64,000 nucleotides of DNA from Bhargavaea cecembensis DSE10 (GCF_000348905.1 NZ_AOFT01000002.1:1-64000); one strand, 5' to 3'; numbered from the stretch's first letter, positions 8,575-16,904 are shown. Notes: generated by a model not told the origin, from the sequence alone. Numbers and translations are program-made.

Positions 8575-8660
8575 CCGTCCATTATAGGGGTTCGACTTTT
8601 GCCGCCATATGAAGGGGTTGTTAAGAATTGCTTAAGGCGGTTTTTTAGATTTACGAAAGT
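8575..8660 (-). promoter_or_regulatory. Putative PhoP-activated promoter of the ugp operon
   Basis: On the minus strand the hexamers TTAAGC (8630-8635), TTAACA (8619-8624) and TTCATA (8608-8613) stand in exact 11-bp register. A fourth weak one, TTCGTA, lies at 8652-8657. A TATAAT -10 is at 8581-8586 with no recognisable -35. In B. subtilis, PhoP binds direct TTAACA-like repeats spaced about 11 bp in the -25 to -60 region of phosphate-starvation promoters, which is the geometry seen here. Confidence 0.6.
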
Positions 8661-8685
8661 TTTACAGTGAACAAGCCGGGAAAAT

Positions 8686-8721
8686 GAAAAAACGACCGCA
8701 GACATCGGTTGTCTGCAGTCG
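8686..8721 (-). terminator. Rho-independent terminator of the alpha/beta hydrolase gene
   Basis: On the minus strand a stem of about 12 bp (CGACTGCAGACA paired with TGTCTGCGGTCG, one mismatch) is followed by six T. Confidence 0.9.
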
Positions 8722-8738
8722 CTATAGATATCGTTCAT

Positions 8739-9563
8739 TCAGGCTTTGGCTGCCGGATTGCTGGCGGCCTGCCGGATCACTTCTTCTACCTTTCCCGGAT
8801 TCTCGGCAGTCAGCATGTGGGTGCAGTTTTCGAACGCGATCACCGTTGAATCCGGGATCTGTCCGTTCAAAAATTCCGCGGTGTCTTTGGAATACAGTGT
8901 GCTCTTGTCACCATAGACAATCTGTGCCGGCACCGTGATGTCGGCAAGCATGTCCCGGTAGTCGGCCGTCACCATGGCATGCCACATGGCAGCCAGCACA
9001 TGCGGGGAATTGGAGGCGGACAACTTCAGCATTTCCTCAAGCTCGGCTTCGCTCAGGTATGGGACGGTCCGCTTCATGAAGGTTCTTGTGAACCCTTCAA
9101 ATTCTCCATACATCTGTGTGAGATCACTGTCGGCATCAGCACGGGTATATTCTCCGTGCCACAGGCCCAGGTTCCAGCCATCTTCATTGACGAGTTTCGG
9201 TGTCATGTCGAAGATCGTGAAGGAGCGGAGCCTGCCGGTGCCATGGTTGCGGATGTATTCAAAACCGGTTGATGCGCCCATTGAGTGGCCGGCAAGCGTC
9301 ACTTCGCCAAGGCCGAGGTGATCCATGAGTTCTTCCAGATCGTGTGCGAATCGACGGAGTGTCAGCCCCTGGTCGGTCCGGTCGGATTGACCGTGTCCCC
9401 TCAGGTCATAGGCCACCACCCGGAAATCATTGCTTAAGCGTTCGATCGGCTCTGCGAAGGTTGTATGGTCACCCGACCACCCGTGGACGAGGACAATCGG
9501 CCGCCCCTCGCCCTTTTCCACGTAAAACAGGGTCACACCGTCACTCGTTTTAAAAAACGCCAT
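8739..9563 (-). CDS. Alpha/beta-fold hydrolase
   Basis: A 274-residue cytoplasmic alpha/beta hydrolase. The oxyanion HGWSG motif is near residue 28, the nucleophile elbow GHSMG is near residue 93, and a C-terminal CTHMLTAENP holds the likely catalytic His. It resembles the chloroperoxidase/esterase subfamily, with no signal peptide. The substrate cannot be told from sequence. GGGGGAAG precedes the ATG. It is a single-gene unit between two terminators, lying between the ugp operon promoter and the LXG module. Confidence 0.88.
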   Translation of the reverse strand: MAFFKTSDGVTLFYVEKGEGRPIVLVHGWSGDHTTFAEPIERLSNDFRVVAYDLRGHGQSDRTDQGLTLRRFAHDLEELMDHLGLGEVTLAGHSMGASTGFEYIRNHGTGRLRSFTIFDMTPKLVNEDGWNLGLWHGEYTRADADSDLTQMYGEFEGFTRTFMKRTVPYLSEAELEEMLKLSASNSPHVLAAMWHAMVTADYRDMLADITVPAQIVYGDKSTLYSKDTAEFLNGQIPDSTVIAFENCTHMLTAENPGKVEEVIRQAASNPAAKA

Positions 9564-9634
9564 TTCACTTCCCCCTTCTTCTATGAATCAGACTGTTCTG
9601 AATCAAGTATACCAACAGGAACCGGATTTCATAT

Positions 9635-9662
9635 AAAAAGACACCCCGCCGGGTGCCTTTTT
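9635..9662 (-). terminator. Terminator of the LXG module
   Basis: AAAAAG(A)CACCC / GGGTGCCTTTTT forms a compact hairpin with a GGCG loop and a five-T tail on the minus strand, just after the last gene of the LXG cluster. It could also work in the opposite direction. Confidence 0.85.
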
Positions 9663-9678
9663 GCTGTACAAGTACAGT

Positions 9679-10038
9679 TTAAAGATTCATCTTATTGAAA
9701 AATTCCTTGCGGTACTCCGGATAAAAACGGGTCCAGTAAAGCTGTGTAAGCTTCAGCGTGATGATTCCGACCAGCGGAAGAAGCAGCAGCGCAAAAAATC
9801 CCGGATGGTCCGTGATGCCGAGGTACAATCCCATAACGATCCCCAAAATGACAAACAGGGCACTGACATACCAGCTTGCCAGGAACGCCAGCAGGAAAAC
9901 GGCGCTCATATAGAGAAATGTAAACATTTTGGCTTTGTCACCACGGGTCGTCAAACTGCGGAACTTGTTCCAATTCCGTTTGACCTCTGAGGCGATTTCC
10001 TTGGTGATGGCCCAGTTTCGTTTAATGAAAAAATCCAA
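9679..10038 (-). CDS. Small membrane protein of the LXG module (possible immunity protein)
   Basis: A 119-residue protein with a basic amphipathic N-terminus (about 1-38), two or three hydrophobic spans (about 40-58, 59-74 and 82-98) and a charged C-terminal tail. TTG at 10038 is the start, with GGAGGAAG 5 nt upstream. It is the last gene of a tight four-gene unit led by an LXG-effector gene. No family is recognised. LXG toxins that attack membranes are usually paired with membrane immunity proteins, so an immunity role is plausible but purely contextual. Confidence 0.65.
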   Translation of the reverse strand: MDFFIKRNWAITKEIASEVKRNWNKFRSLTTRGDKAKMFTFLYMSAVFLLAFLASWYVSALFVILGIVMGLYLGITDHPGFFALLLLPLVGIITLKLTQLYWTRFYPEYRKEFFNKMNL

Positions 10039-10068
10039 TTCTCTTCCTCCGTCGTCTTGCCTGGTCCG

Positions 10069-10638
10069 TCAGTTTTCCAGTTCGAAGTCCGCATTCTCCA
10101 GCTTGACGACTTTGTTTTCTTCCGTGATCGACTGGAGAACTTCTGCGCCTTCAGGCGTGACCGGAACAGTGAACGGGATGGCGTGTCCCGGCTGGATGGT
10201 GCCCGCGAAAGGCTCAAGAAGCTCGACCCGTTCCTTTTCCAGCACATATTCGATTCCGTCACCCGTATCAACACCGAGCGTATAGTCGAATGTGATGTTC
10301 TTGATCGGCTGCTCAAGGCGGTTGACCCCCAGGAAGAACATCGCCTGGCCGCCTTCCGTCTGATTGGCCAAGGTCAGCGGATGGACACCAAAGTCACCCG
10401 GAACCCCGACTTCAGGATTGCTTTGGAGGAAGGCCGACAACTGCTGATACATCTCATTTTCAAGTGTCACGCCGTTTTCCTCGTCCGCTTTCAGCACCTG
10501 GATTTCAACAGGTTCCATTTCTTTGTCCTGTGTCACGATTTCCTGTTCCTCCTTCACTTCCGGTTCGTCGCTGTCAGCCTGACCGCCGCAGCCGGCCAGC
10601 AGTACGGCCAAAGTCAAAAACATCGCAGTTCGCTTCAT
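10069..10638 (-). CDS. Putative lipoprotein of the LXG module
   Basis: A 189-residue secreted lipoprotein. The lipobox LLAGC places the modified Cys at residue 17, followed by an acidic Asp/Glu-rich linker and a beta-rich domain. That domain resembles the FxLGVNRL..PIKNITFDY pattern of extracellular immunoglobulin-like domains in Bacillus lipoproteins. It lies between the DUF4176 gene (42 nt upstream) and the membrane-protein gene (30 nt downstream), so it is co-transcribed with the LXG protein. Lipoproteins are known as immunity factors for some type VII effectors; whether this one acts so is inference. Confidence 0.75.
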   Translation of the reverse strand: MKRTAMFLTLAVLLAGCGGQADSDEPEVKEEQEIVTQDKEMEPVEIQVLKADEENGVTLENEMYQQLSAFLQSNPEVGVPGDFGVHPLTLANQTEGGQAMFFLGVNRLEQPIKNITFDYTLGVDTGDGIEYVLEKERVELLEPFAGTIQPGHAIPFTVPVTPEGAEVLQSITEENKVVKLENADFELEN

Positions 10639-10680
10639 GATGCATGCACTCCCGAAAAAACCGGATGATGAGTCCGGTGA

Positions 10681-10989
10681 TTAGTTTTTTTCAGCCGTCA
10701 GGCGCCGGAGCTCTTTTCTGAGCTCGATTTCGCCCGCGGTTTCCAGGCCTTTAAAAATGAGTTCCCGGATGTGTTCGTGATCAAAGAACAGATTGGTATC
10801 CGACGACAGGTGGCCTTGGGGATACGGGCATCCGACATAGTCCCAGACTCTGTCACCTCCGCCAATTCCGCTTTGTTTCCTGCCATAGATCATGATATTC
10901 GGTTCCACGCCTTCCATCCTGACGACCGATCCGATCGGAAGAAGGTCTTCCCCGATATGTAAAGCCGTTGTATTGAACCTGACTGTCAT
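10681..10989 (-). CDS. DUF4176-domain protein (LXG-associated)
   Basis: A 102-residue cytoplasmic protein. It carries the DUF4176 pattern: LPIGSVVRMEG, then MIYGRKQ, DYVGCPYPQGHLS, and F(F)DHEHIRELIFKGLET. DUF4176 genes are common next to LXG effectors of the type VIIb secretion system and are thought to be effector-specific partners or chaperones. The ATG at 10989 follows AAAGGAG and lies 28 nt after the LXG stop codon. This supports assigning the cluster to type VII secretion even though no secretion apparatus genes are in the window. Confidence 0.8.
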   Translation of the reverse strand: MTVRFNTTALHIGEDLLPIGSVVRMEGVEPNIMIYGRKQSGIGGGDRVWDYVGCPYPQGHLSSDTNLFFDHEHIRELIFKGLETAGEIELRKELRRLTAEKN

Positions 10990-11017
10990 GCCGGTGGTAC
11001 TCCTTTCGTCCACAGAA

Positions 11018-12574
11018 TTATTCGGTTCCTTTTTCAACACCTATTCCAAATCTTCCGCCTACAAGGAAACGGAGGTCGATCAGAAACTCTCTGCCCACTC
11101 TTGCTTCACCCCCGACGCTACCCGCCGAAGCGCCGAACGTGAGCTTGACATTATAATCAGTGAACGGAATCCCGACAGTCGGGTTCAGCTCACCTTCCCA
11201 TAATGAAGCTTTGGCGGCCAGGCCCACATAGCCATCATCATAACCCGCATAAGCTTTTGCATCCCCGACGGTATAGTTGGCCCCGATGCCCGTGCCGCCG
11301 ACGACATCGCCAAGATACGGCATGTTGCGGTCCAATTCCACTTTCGCATCATACTCCAGGCCCTTTGCTTCCGCATTGACCAGCGGAAGGGGAATGTCCA
11401 CGCCCAGCACAGAAGCTTCGTCAATCTTGGCATCCGCGCCTGCCTGCAGCATGTTCAGCGTGCCCCGTGCATCCACATAGTCCGTGTCCGCTTCCATCTG
11501 ACCGTGAATCAGCGTGAAGTCAGCGCTGCCGCCGATCAGCGGATCATTATCATTGAGGCCGGACCACTCACTCTCCAATTTGCCGGAGCCGCCGGTTACT
11601 GTGCCGTATTTCCCGAGCGCAACGGAGTCCCCGCCGATGACAAAGTTCGGCTCTTCTTTCTTCGGGGCTCCGGAAGTGGTGCCGGCAGCAGCATATGTAG
11701 GGAATAGCAGTCCGTTCTGACGATTGGCTAGTGCGGTCATCAGAGTCGGTGAGGCGTACGGGGGATAGCCTGCAAGCATTCCGGGTCCTGCCGGGAAGCC
11801 ATTTGCCGTCGCCGGATTCATCCCCCCACCCGGCGTCCAAAGGAAGGATGTCAGCGGGGCGTTAAAGCCGGATAACCCCGAGACGCCGCCGAGACTTGAA
11901 TTGCCTGCGGCCAGATCGGCCCTGAGCGGACTCATCCTGGTCATGAAGGACCATTGATCAGCCCTGAAACCGACATCGGTCAGCCCTTCATTAAACATGC
12001 GCTCCAGATCTGTGATCCACAATTCCATCTTCCTGATGCCGTCATTGACCGATGCAAGGGCTCCGGTCTGCGAAGCATCGAACTGGTGAAGGTCCGTCAC
12101 TGTCTGATCCCGTTTCTTTTTGGCATCCTGTACGCCCTGCTGCACCTCGCTGTCATCCAGGTGTGGCAGGCCGACGATATCGGACACACTGTCCATAATG
12201 GCATTGGCTTCATCCGTCAGACTTCCGGTGAGAGTGGCGATTTCGGAAAGGCCTGCCTCGATCTCACTCTCGAGGAAACTTTCGCGGATATGGCCATCGG
12301 CTGCCGGTTCCAGGGCGTTCAGCGCTGAATCCATCTGCTGAAGGATGCTTTCGAACTGAGATTTAAACAATACAAAGTACTGCAGAAGCGGCAGGTGGCA
12401 ATCCCGGTAAAAAGCCCGGATCGCGTCGCCTCCCTCTCCTTTTAATGATTCCTGAAGTGAGATCAGCTCTTCCGTCGCCGCCCTGATCATCTGCATTTCT
12501 TCTTCCAGGCGCATCAGCGTCTCGACATTCCGCTGCATGCCCTCACGGAATAAGGTTACGTCCAATACTTTCAT
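11018..12574 (-). CDS. LXG-domain protein, putative type VII secretion effector
   Basis: A 518-residue protein. Residues 1 to about 210 form an all-helical LXG domain (it opens with VLDVTLF and long amphipathic helices), the N-terminal export module of type VIIb polymorphic toxins. Residues 225-310 are a Gly/Pro/Ala-rich linker. Residues about 310-518 are beta-rich with alternating small residues and glycine runs (for example GASAGSVGGEARVG), with no nuclease, NADase or deaminase motif visible. The toxin activity is therefore unknown; a membrane-acting domain is one possibility. The ATG at 12574 has AAAGGTGG upstream. It heads a unit with DUF4176, lipoprotein and membrane-protein genes. The usual small helical LXG partners are absent upstream. 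Confidence 0.85.
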   Translation of the reverse strand: MKVLDVTLFREGMQRNVETLMRLEEEMQMIRAATEELISLQESLKGEGGDAIRAFYRDCHLPLLQYFVLFKSQFESILQQMDSALNALEPAADGHIRESFLESEIEAGLSEIATLTGSLTDEANAIMDSVSDIVGLPHLDDSEVQQGVQDAKKKRDQTVTDLHQFDASQTGALASVNDGIRKMELWITDLERMFNEGLTDVGFRADQWSFMTRMSPLRADLAAGNSSLGGVSGLSGFNAPLTSFLWTPGGGMNPATANGFPAGPGMLAGYPPYASPTLMTALANRQNGLLFPTYAAAGTTSGAPKKEEPNFVIGGDSVALGKYGTVTGGSGKLESEWSGLNDNDPLIGGSADFTLIHGQMEADTDYVDARGTLNMLQAGADAKIDEASVLGVDIPLPLVNAEAKGLEYDAKVELDRNMPYLGDVVGGTGIGANYTVGDAKAYAGYDDGYVGLAAKASLWEGELNPTVGIPFTDYNVKLTFGASAGSVGGEARVGREFLIDLRFLVGGRFGIGVEKGTE

Positions 12575-12621
12575 GCCGTCGCCACCTTTACATATTTGTT
12601 TCCGTGACCCGGCAGACATGC

Positions 12622-12661
12622 AAACAGCCCGCCGGGATTTCCGGGTCCGGGCGGGCTGTTT
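12622..12661 (-). terminator. Strong hairpin between the esterase and LXG genes
   Basis: AAACAGCCCGCC pairs with GGCGGGCTGTTT (12 bp) around a 16-nt loop. The T tract on the minus strand is only three bases. It probably ends esterase transcripts before the LXG unit. Confidence 0.7.
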
Positions 12662-12813
12662 GGTATTTATGGCTTGTCCCCGGCAAATTCCGCCGTGCCT
12701 GGTCGATTTCTTTTTCTCGTAAGTATCGTAACATATCAAAAGAGTCGGTTTTTCGTACTTATGCACCGTTTTTGCGCATGGTCCCAAAATCCTATTGATC
12801 GATAAGTCCGATC

Positions 12814-13557
12814 TTAAGCGTTCTCCCTGAAGAAGCGCAGCACATTGTCGATGATTTTCTCATGGTCATTGTCCAGCGTGGCGACATGGTAGCTTTCTTT
12901 GAGCCGGACTGTCTCTTTCCCGACTGATGCAATGCCGTCACGGATGATGTCCGAATTGCCCGGAGGGACGACATGATCTTCATCAGAAACCAGGATCAGC
13001 GCAGGACAGCTGACCTGGCCAAGGTCCGCGCGCACTTCTTCCATGAGTGCGAGAATCTCCTTCACCGACTTGACCGGTGTTTTCTCGTAAGCCAGTTCGG
13101 TGACGCCCGGCTTCTTGATGTCTGATCCGATCGCGTCAAGGAACCGGACGTCCTCCGTGTCGCCGACTTCTTTAAGTGCCGGCATGTCGATGGCAGCATT
13201 GATGAGTGCAATCGCTCTGATCTCGGGGTGCCGCTGCGCCATATAAAGCGTCAGCGTGCCGCCCATCGACAGACCCGCCATGTAAATGGTGTCACACCGT
13301 CCCCTCAGCCAACGGTAGCCTTCCTCGACCGATCCGATCCAGTCGTGCCGGCTCGTGCGCTCCAAGTCCTCATAGTGGGTACCGTGCCCTTTCAGGCGAG
13401 GCAGGCACACCGTGTAGCCAGCTTCCGCCAAAGCTTCGGCGAGCGGGCGCATGCTCTGGGTGGACCCTGTGAAGCCGTGCGAAATAAGGACCCCTTCACG
13501 TCCCCCTTCCGCGTAGTAGGGCTCTGCATCTTTTAATACCGGATACTGTTCTCCCAT
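12814..13557 (-). CDS. Carboxylesterase, Est30/monoacylglycerol-lipase-like
   Basis: A 247-residue alpha/beta hydrolase of the Bacillus carboxylesterase (Est30, YvaK-like) group. It has the oxyanion loop ISHGFTGS near residue 25, the nucleophile motif GLSMGG near residue 94, an acid residue in SDEDHVV and the catalytic His in SYHVATLDND. It should hydrolyse short- to medium-chain esters or monoacylglycerols in the cytoplasm. The ATG at 13557 is chosen because GGGAGGGA lies just upstream; further upstream in-frame codons lack such a site. It is a monocistronic unit between the SUKH-PoNi gene and the LXG gene. Confidence 0.88.
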   Translation of the reverse strand: MGEQYPVLKDAEPYYAEGGREGVLISHGFTGSTQSMRPLAEALAEAGYTVCLPRLKGHGTHYEDLERTSRHDWIGSVEEGYRWLRGRCDTIYMAGLSMGGTLTLYMAQRHPEIRAIALINAAIDMPALKEVGDTEDVRFLDAIGSDIKKPGVTELAYEKTPVKSVKEILALMEEVRADLGQVSCPALILVSDEDHVVPPGNSDIIRDGIASVGKETVRLKESYHVATLDNDHEKIIDNVLRFFRENA

Positions 13558-13675
13558 CCTGATCCCTCCCTGTTTGAAATGCCAACTGCTGATTCCTAAT
13601 TCGATGCAAGTTTCGGTATTCCTTCCGACGGCGCTTATCATGTTTACATAATATAATTATCTTTGTTCAACCATG

Positions 13676-14887
13676 CTATTCCTTGCCGGATCTGTCATGT
13701 ACCAGGTCAGACGGATAATATCGCCGTCCCGACAGTTCGCTGTCGTCAAGCCCCAAGATCTTCACAATCGCCGCGCTTTCAAAGCTCCAATAGCCATAAT
13801 AGATTTCGTCCCTGTGAAGGTGCAGATCATGCCACGCGGCCTCATCGTGTTCCTCGTACCAAAATTTCCGCAAATAAACTTTCAGCCCCCAAATACTCTG
13901 GTGCTTGTCTTTCGCAAACAGTACCCGTTCCAGATGCCGATAAGGTCGCTTAAAAAGGAAATCACGTCTTGCTGGCTTTTGGATGCCCCCATTCAACAGA
14001 AAGTCGATCAGTGCATCCTTCTCTTGATAAACAGATGCAAATTGGCTGATCCGGCCAAACAAGTCTTCATCCACTTCCAGCAGGGCGGCTAAAGACAAAA
14101 GGAGAACGCAATCCTGGAAGTGGTCGTAGCCATAACGGCCATCGTCCATTTTCTCCATCCAGCCGACGACTTCCGGGAGAAACGCTTTGATCTCATCCAG
14201 TGGATATCCCGCTGAATAGAGGGCGAGCAGCTTAGTGCGGTAAAAAAGGGCGACCACACCATAGCCGTACTGTACACCTTCATCCTCCTCTCCCCGTTCC
14301 TTGATTACTTGCTTGATCAGACTTGTGAACTCCGAAATACGTTCCTCTTCATGGGCGATAAAGCGTTGATAATAAGCTTTGTCCCTCAGGAAATCACGGA
14401 CGAATCCGTCATTCGAAAGGCTGGCGGCACCGCCTGCGAGAGCCTGCTCTTCTTTCAGCAGCTGTTCCTCAAAAAAATCTGCATAGGTTTCCCAGCTTTC
14501 CTCCACTTCGACGGGTTGCTGTTTCTTCAATTTCCGGATGTCGTCTTTTTTGATCCAAAAAACCGACGGAATGGTCTCTGTGCCCAGCAAAATCAGTCTG
14601 TCTCCATCTTCAGTCAGGACGATGAATGAATCAGGCAAAGAACGGTATTTCCTGAATCTGACCGTGTCATTACAGATATCCGGTTTATCCATCACATCCA
14701 TGTCGAACCGGAAATGGTCAATGCCTCCGAGAAGTCCCCCACCAAAAAACGATGCGATCTCACGGAATTCCAGAGGAAGACTGACTTCCAGATATTTTTC
14801 TGCTTTCCTGAGTTTCCGCTTGCTCGTTCCTTCATCCGGGTAAAGCCGTTCATATCGTTCATTTAAAACTCTGATCCGTTCCTCCAT
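13676..14887 (-). CDS. SUKH (SMI1/KNR4)-PoNi (DUF1910/DUF1911) fusion, immunity-type protein
   Basis: A 403-residue cytoplasmic protein with two recognisable parts. Residues about 10-135 look like a SUKH/SMI1-KNR4 fold (LPLEFREIASFFGGG..., then a PDSFIVLTEDGDRLIL strand and VFWIKKD). Residues about 165-400 resemble the PoNi immunity family: a helical DUF1910-like part, and a DUF1911-like end with W...YYGYWSFESAAIVKILGLDDSEL...YYPSDLV. Both families are toxin-immunity proteins of bacterial polymorphic toxin systems. The ATG at 14887 has AGAGGGG upstream. No PoNe nuclease lies beside it, so it is an orphan or a second-line immunity gene near the LXG module. The domain calls are from memory of family patterns. 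Confidence 0.8.
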   Translation of the reverse strand: MEERIRVLNERYERLYPDEGTSKRKLRKAEKYLEVSLPLEFREIASFFGGGLLGGIDHFRFDMDVMDKPDICNDTVRFRKYRSLPDSFIVLTEDGDRLILLGTETIPSVFWIKKDDIRKLKKQQPVEVEESWETYADFFEEQLLKEEQALAGGAASLSNDGFVRDFLRDKAYYQRFIAHEEERISEFTSLIKQVIKERGEEDEGVQYGYGVVALFYRTKLLALYSAGYPLDEIKAFLPEVVGWMEKMDDGRYGYDHFQDCVLLLSLAALLEVDEDLFGRISQFASVYQEKDALIDFLLNGGIQKPARRDFLFKRPYRHLERVLFAKDKHQSIWGLKVYLRKFWYEEHDEAAWHDLHLHRDEIYYGYWSFESAAIVKILGLDDSELSGRRYYPSDLVHDRSGKE

Positions 14888-14967
14888 GACAACCCCTCTC
14901 AATCCTCACAGCTTTGGCGATGCTTTCCATCAGTTTATCATTCCCTCTGCTTTCAAGGGACGATGAA

Positions 14968-14996
14968 ATAGAGCCCCCGACGGTTGTCGGAGGCTT
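14968..14996 (-). terminator. Terminator after the DUF4145-like gene
   Basis: AGCCTCCGAC/GTCGGGGGCT forms a 10-bp stem with one wobble around a 3-nt loop on the minus strand, followed by a weak CTATTT tract. Confidence 0.65.
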
Positions 14997-15001
14997 CATC
15001 G

Positions 15002-16129
15002 TTATACTGATGCGGCTTCTTTCTGGGTGTTTTTCAGGTCTTCAAACAGTTTCTCGATCGTACCTGCTCCGACATTCTTGTACTTGGCGAGGATGACGAG
15101 TTCCTGCGGCAGCTGGCCTGCACGGCGGATACCCGATTCCTCCAGCTGGCGAATGAAACCTGGTGTCAGCGAGGGGAAATTCTCCTTGGTCAGCTCGGCC
15201 CCGGCGAGGGTCTCCGTCACGACGATGGAGTCTCCTTTATGGAACAGGAACAGCTCGCCCGGCCGCTCGATCCGGATCCGCCGGCGGGCTTTTTCCTCTT
15301 CGATGAATTCTGCCAGCTCTTCGAAAAACTGCTCGTCATTTTTCTCCGTGTACCGGGTAACAGATAGATGAAGACCAACGAGGTCAGCCGGCAGTTCACT
15401 CATGATCCGCGCTTCTTCCGCTCCGTGAAGCTTGACGAGAAAACGGACCGATTTCTCGAATCGCTGCGGCAGGAGGAATGCATCACGCAGAAAGTACGGG
15501 ACGTCAAGCGTCCTGTCGCCATAGCAGATCTGCCGGACGGTTGTGTAACCGGGAGACTCGTCAAACGGTTTTGCCTGAGGGACAACAACTTCCCGGGCTT
15601 GGTCGGGCAGGGCTTCCCTTGCCTCTCCGCTCAGCGTCTTTCTGAGGAGATCTTCCAGCCGGCCGAGACGGGATTCCAGCTCCGGCAGTTCGAAAGTCTG
15701 TTCCTCCGGCAAAGCAGGATCCCGGTATTCCGGGAATATGAAATCGGGATTCCCGTATACTTCCGTGTACCATTTCATGACGATATACAGCTGCTCCCAG
15801 GCTGCGACAGACTCGGTCACCCGGAATGCCCTCGGCTGATGAGCTGCGCGGTTTCCCGCCATCCGGATCTCATGGAGCGCATCCCTTACTTCGTCGGTCA
15901 GCAGTCCCTGACGGCCGACTTCGTCGAGCCGTTCCTTTAGTGACTTGTGCTGCACGTCCGGAATTCCTTCTTCCTTCATGACCAGCTGCAAGACTGAGTC
16001 GATCAGCACACGGGCATGCGTCAGCATCGTACGCGGGCTTGTATAGACGGATTGCTCCAGCTCCCCCGCGACAAGTGCGAGGTGCTGGTGTTCCAAAAAC
16101 GCATAATAATATCCACCGTTTAAATTCAC
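15002..16129 (-). CDS. DUF4145-like protein with C-terminal helix-hairpin region
   Basis: A 375-residue cytoplasmic protein. The N-terminal 130 residues resemble DUF4145 (RTMLTHARVLIDSVLQ..., then HEIRMAGNRAAHQ), a helical module found in restriction and other nucleic-acid enzymes. The middle is charged and may be coiled (residues 180-200). The C-terminal 60 residues (PSLTPGFIRQLEESGIRRAGQLP..., then YKNVGAGTIEKLFEDL) resemble the helix-hairpin fold of the RNA polymerase alpha C-terminal domain. GTG at 16129 is the start, with AAGGAG 8 nt upstream. Divergent from the next gene; function unknown. Confidence 0.65.
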   Translation of the reverse strand: MNLNGGYYYAFLEHQHLALVAGELEQSVYTSPRTMLTHARVLIDSVLQLVMKEEGIPDVQHKSLKERLDEVGRQGLLTDEVRDALHEIRMAGNRAAHQPRAFRVTESVAAWEQLYIVMKWYTEVYGNPDFIFPEYRDPALPEEQTFELPELESRLGRLEDLLRKTLSGEAREALPDQAREVVVPQAKPFDESPGYTTVRQICYGDRTLDVPYFLRDAFLLPQRFEKSVRFLVKLHGAEEARIMSELPADLVGLHLSVTRYTEKNDEQFFEELAEFIEEEKARRRIRIERPGELFLFHKGDSIVVTETLAGAELTKENFPSLTPGFIRQLEESGIRRAGQLPQELVILAKYKNVGAGTIEKLFEDLKNTQKEAASV

Positions 16130-16251
16130 AGTGCTGACTCCTTCTCTATAAACAATCAACTTAGTTTATCATTTCTTGAACATAGTCTACAAAGTGTGTG
16201 TAATTGTGTCATAATAATACAAAAGAGCGGTCGTTCAGGACGGTGATTGAA

Positions 16252-16836
16252 GTGGCAGAAAAGAGGCCGAACCGGCTAGATGAATTGGAAACACGGCTTG
16301 CGGCAATCGGTGGCCGGAATCCTGCGGATGCGGTCCACGAGATCATAAAGGATCTGTTCGGATTTGATTATGATATCGTACCGGTCCTGCGGGGCAAAAA
16401 AGAAGGTCTGACCAATCGGGAATTGCTCGCGGAAGAGCTTGAGAAATTGCCTTCACTCACAGTTGGGCATCTCTGCCCGCTCCTTCTCCGTATGTTCGGG
16501 ACAAACCTTGAGGGCATCGTCTCCATTGAACGCTCCCCGATTTCCATCCGCTCCAAGGAAAATTGGGTCAAGCGTCATGATGGGGATCTCGTCATGATTA
16601 CCGGCGGATATGAGGACTTGGACGTACTTGTTACACCGACCGAGGAATTCATGACTGTCAACGGCAATGAATATCTTCCTGAAGATCTCTTGGATCGTCT
16701 CATCGAAATCGGCTATGAGAATCGGGACGGACATGCTTTCTATGCGGATCCGGAGGGAAAACCCGTGACTGACGACTTCAAGACGCTGACCATCCGGACG
16801 ATTACCGAGTACTTTGACGCGCACCCTTACCAATGA
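16252..16836 (+). CDS. Hypothetical protein
   Basis: A 194-residue soluble protein of unknown family. It is acidic at both ends, with no signal peptide, membrane span or recognisable motif. Conserved-looking segments are PADAVHEIIKDLFGFDYDIVPVL and a WVKRHDGDLVMITGGYEDLDVLVTP stretch. GTG at 16252 is favoured because AGGACGG lies 8 nt upstream; an in-frame GTG nine bases earlier is too close to that site. Monocistronic, ending in a strong terminator. It could be an accessory gene, being next to other orphan genes. Confidence 0.55.
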   Translation: MAEKRPNRLDELETRLAAIGGRNPADAVHEIIKDLFGFDYDIVPVLRGKKEGLTNRELLAEELEKLPSLTVGHLCPLLLRMFGTNLEGIVSIERSPISIRSKENWVKRHDGDLVMITGGYEDLDVLVTPTEEFMTVNGNEYLPEDLLDRLIEIGYENRDGHAFYADPEGKPVTDDFKTLTIRTITEYFDAHPYQ

Positions 16837-16846
16837 CCGATGCCAG

Positions 16847-16881
16847 AAAAGCCCGGATCCGAAAAACGGATCCGGGCTTTT
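16847..16881. terminator. Bidirectional terminator
   Basis: A perfect 15-bp inverted repeat, AAAAGCCCGGATCCG/CGGATCCGGGCTTTT, with a 5-nt loop. It carries A and T tracts on both sides, so it can end transcripts from the hypothetical gene and from the convergent ThDP-enzyme gene. Confidence 0.9.
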
Positions 16882-16904
16882 GGATGAATCAGCATCCGGG
16901 CAGC

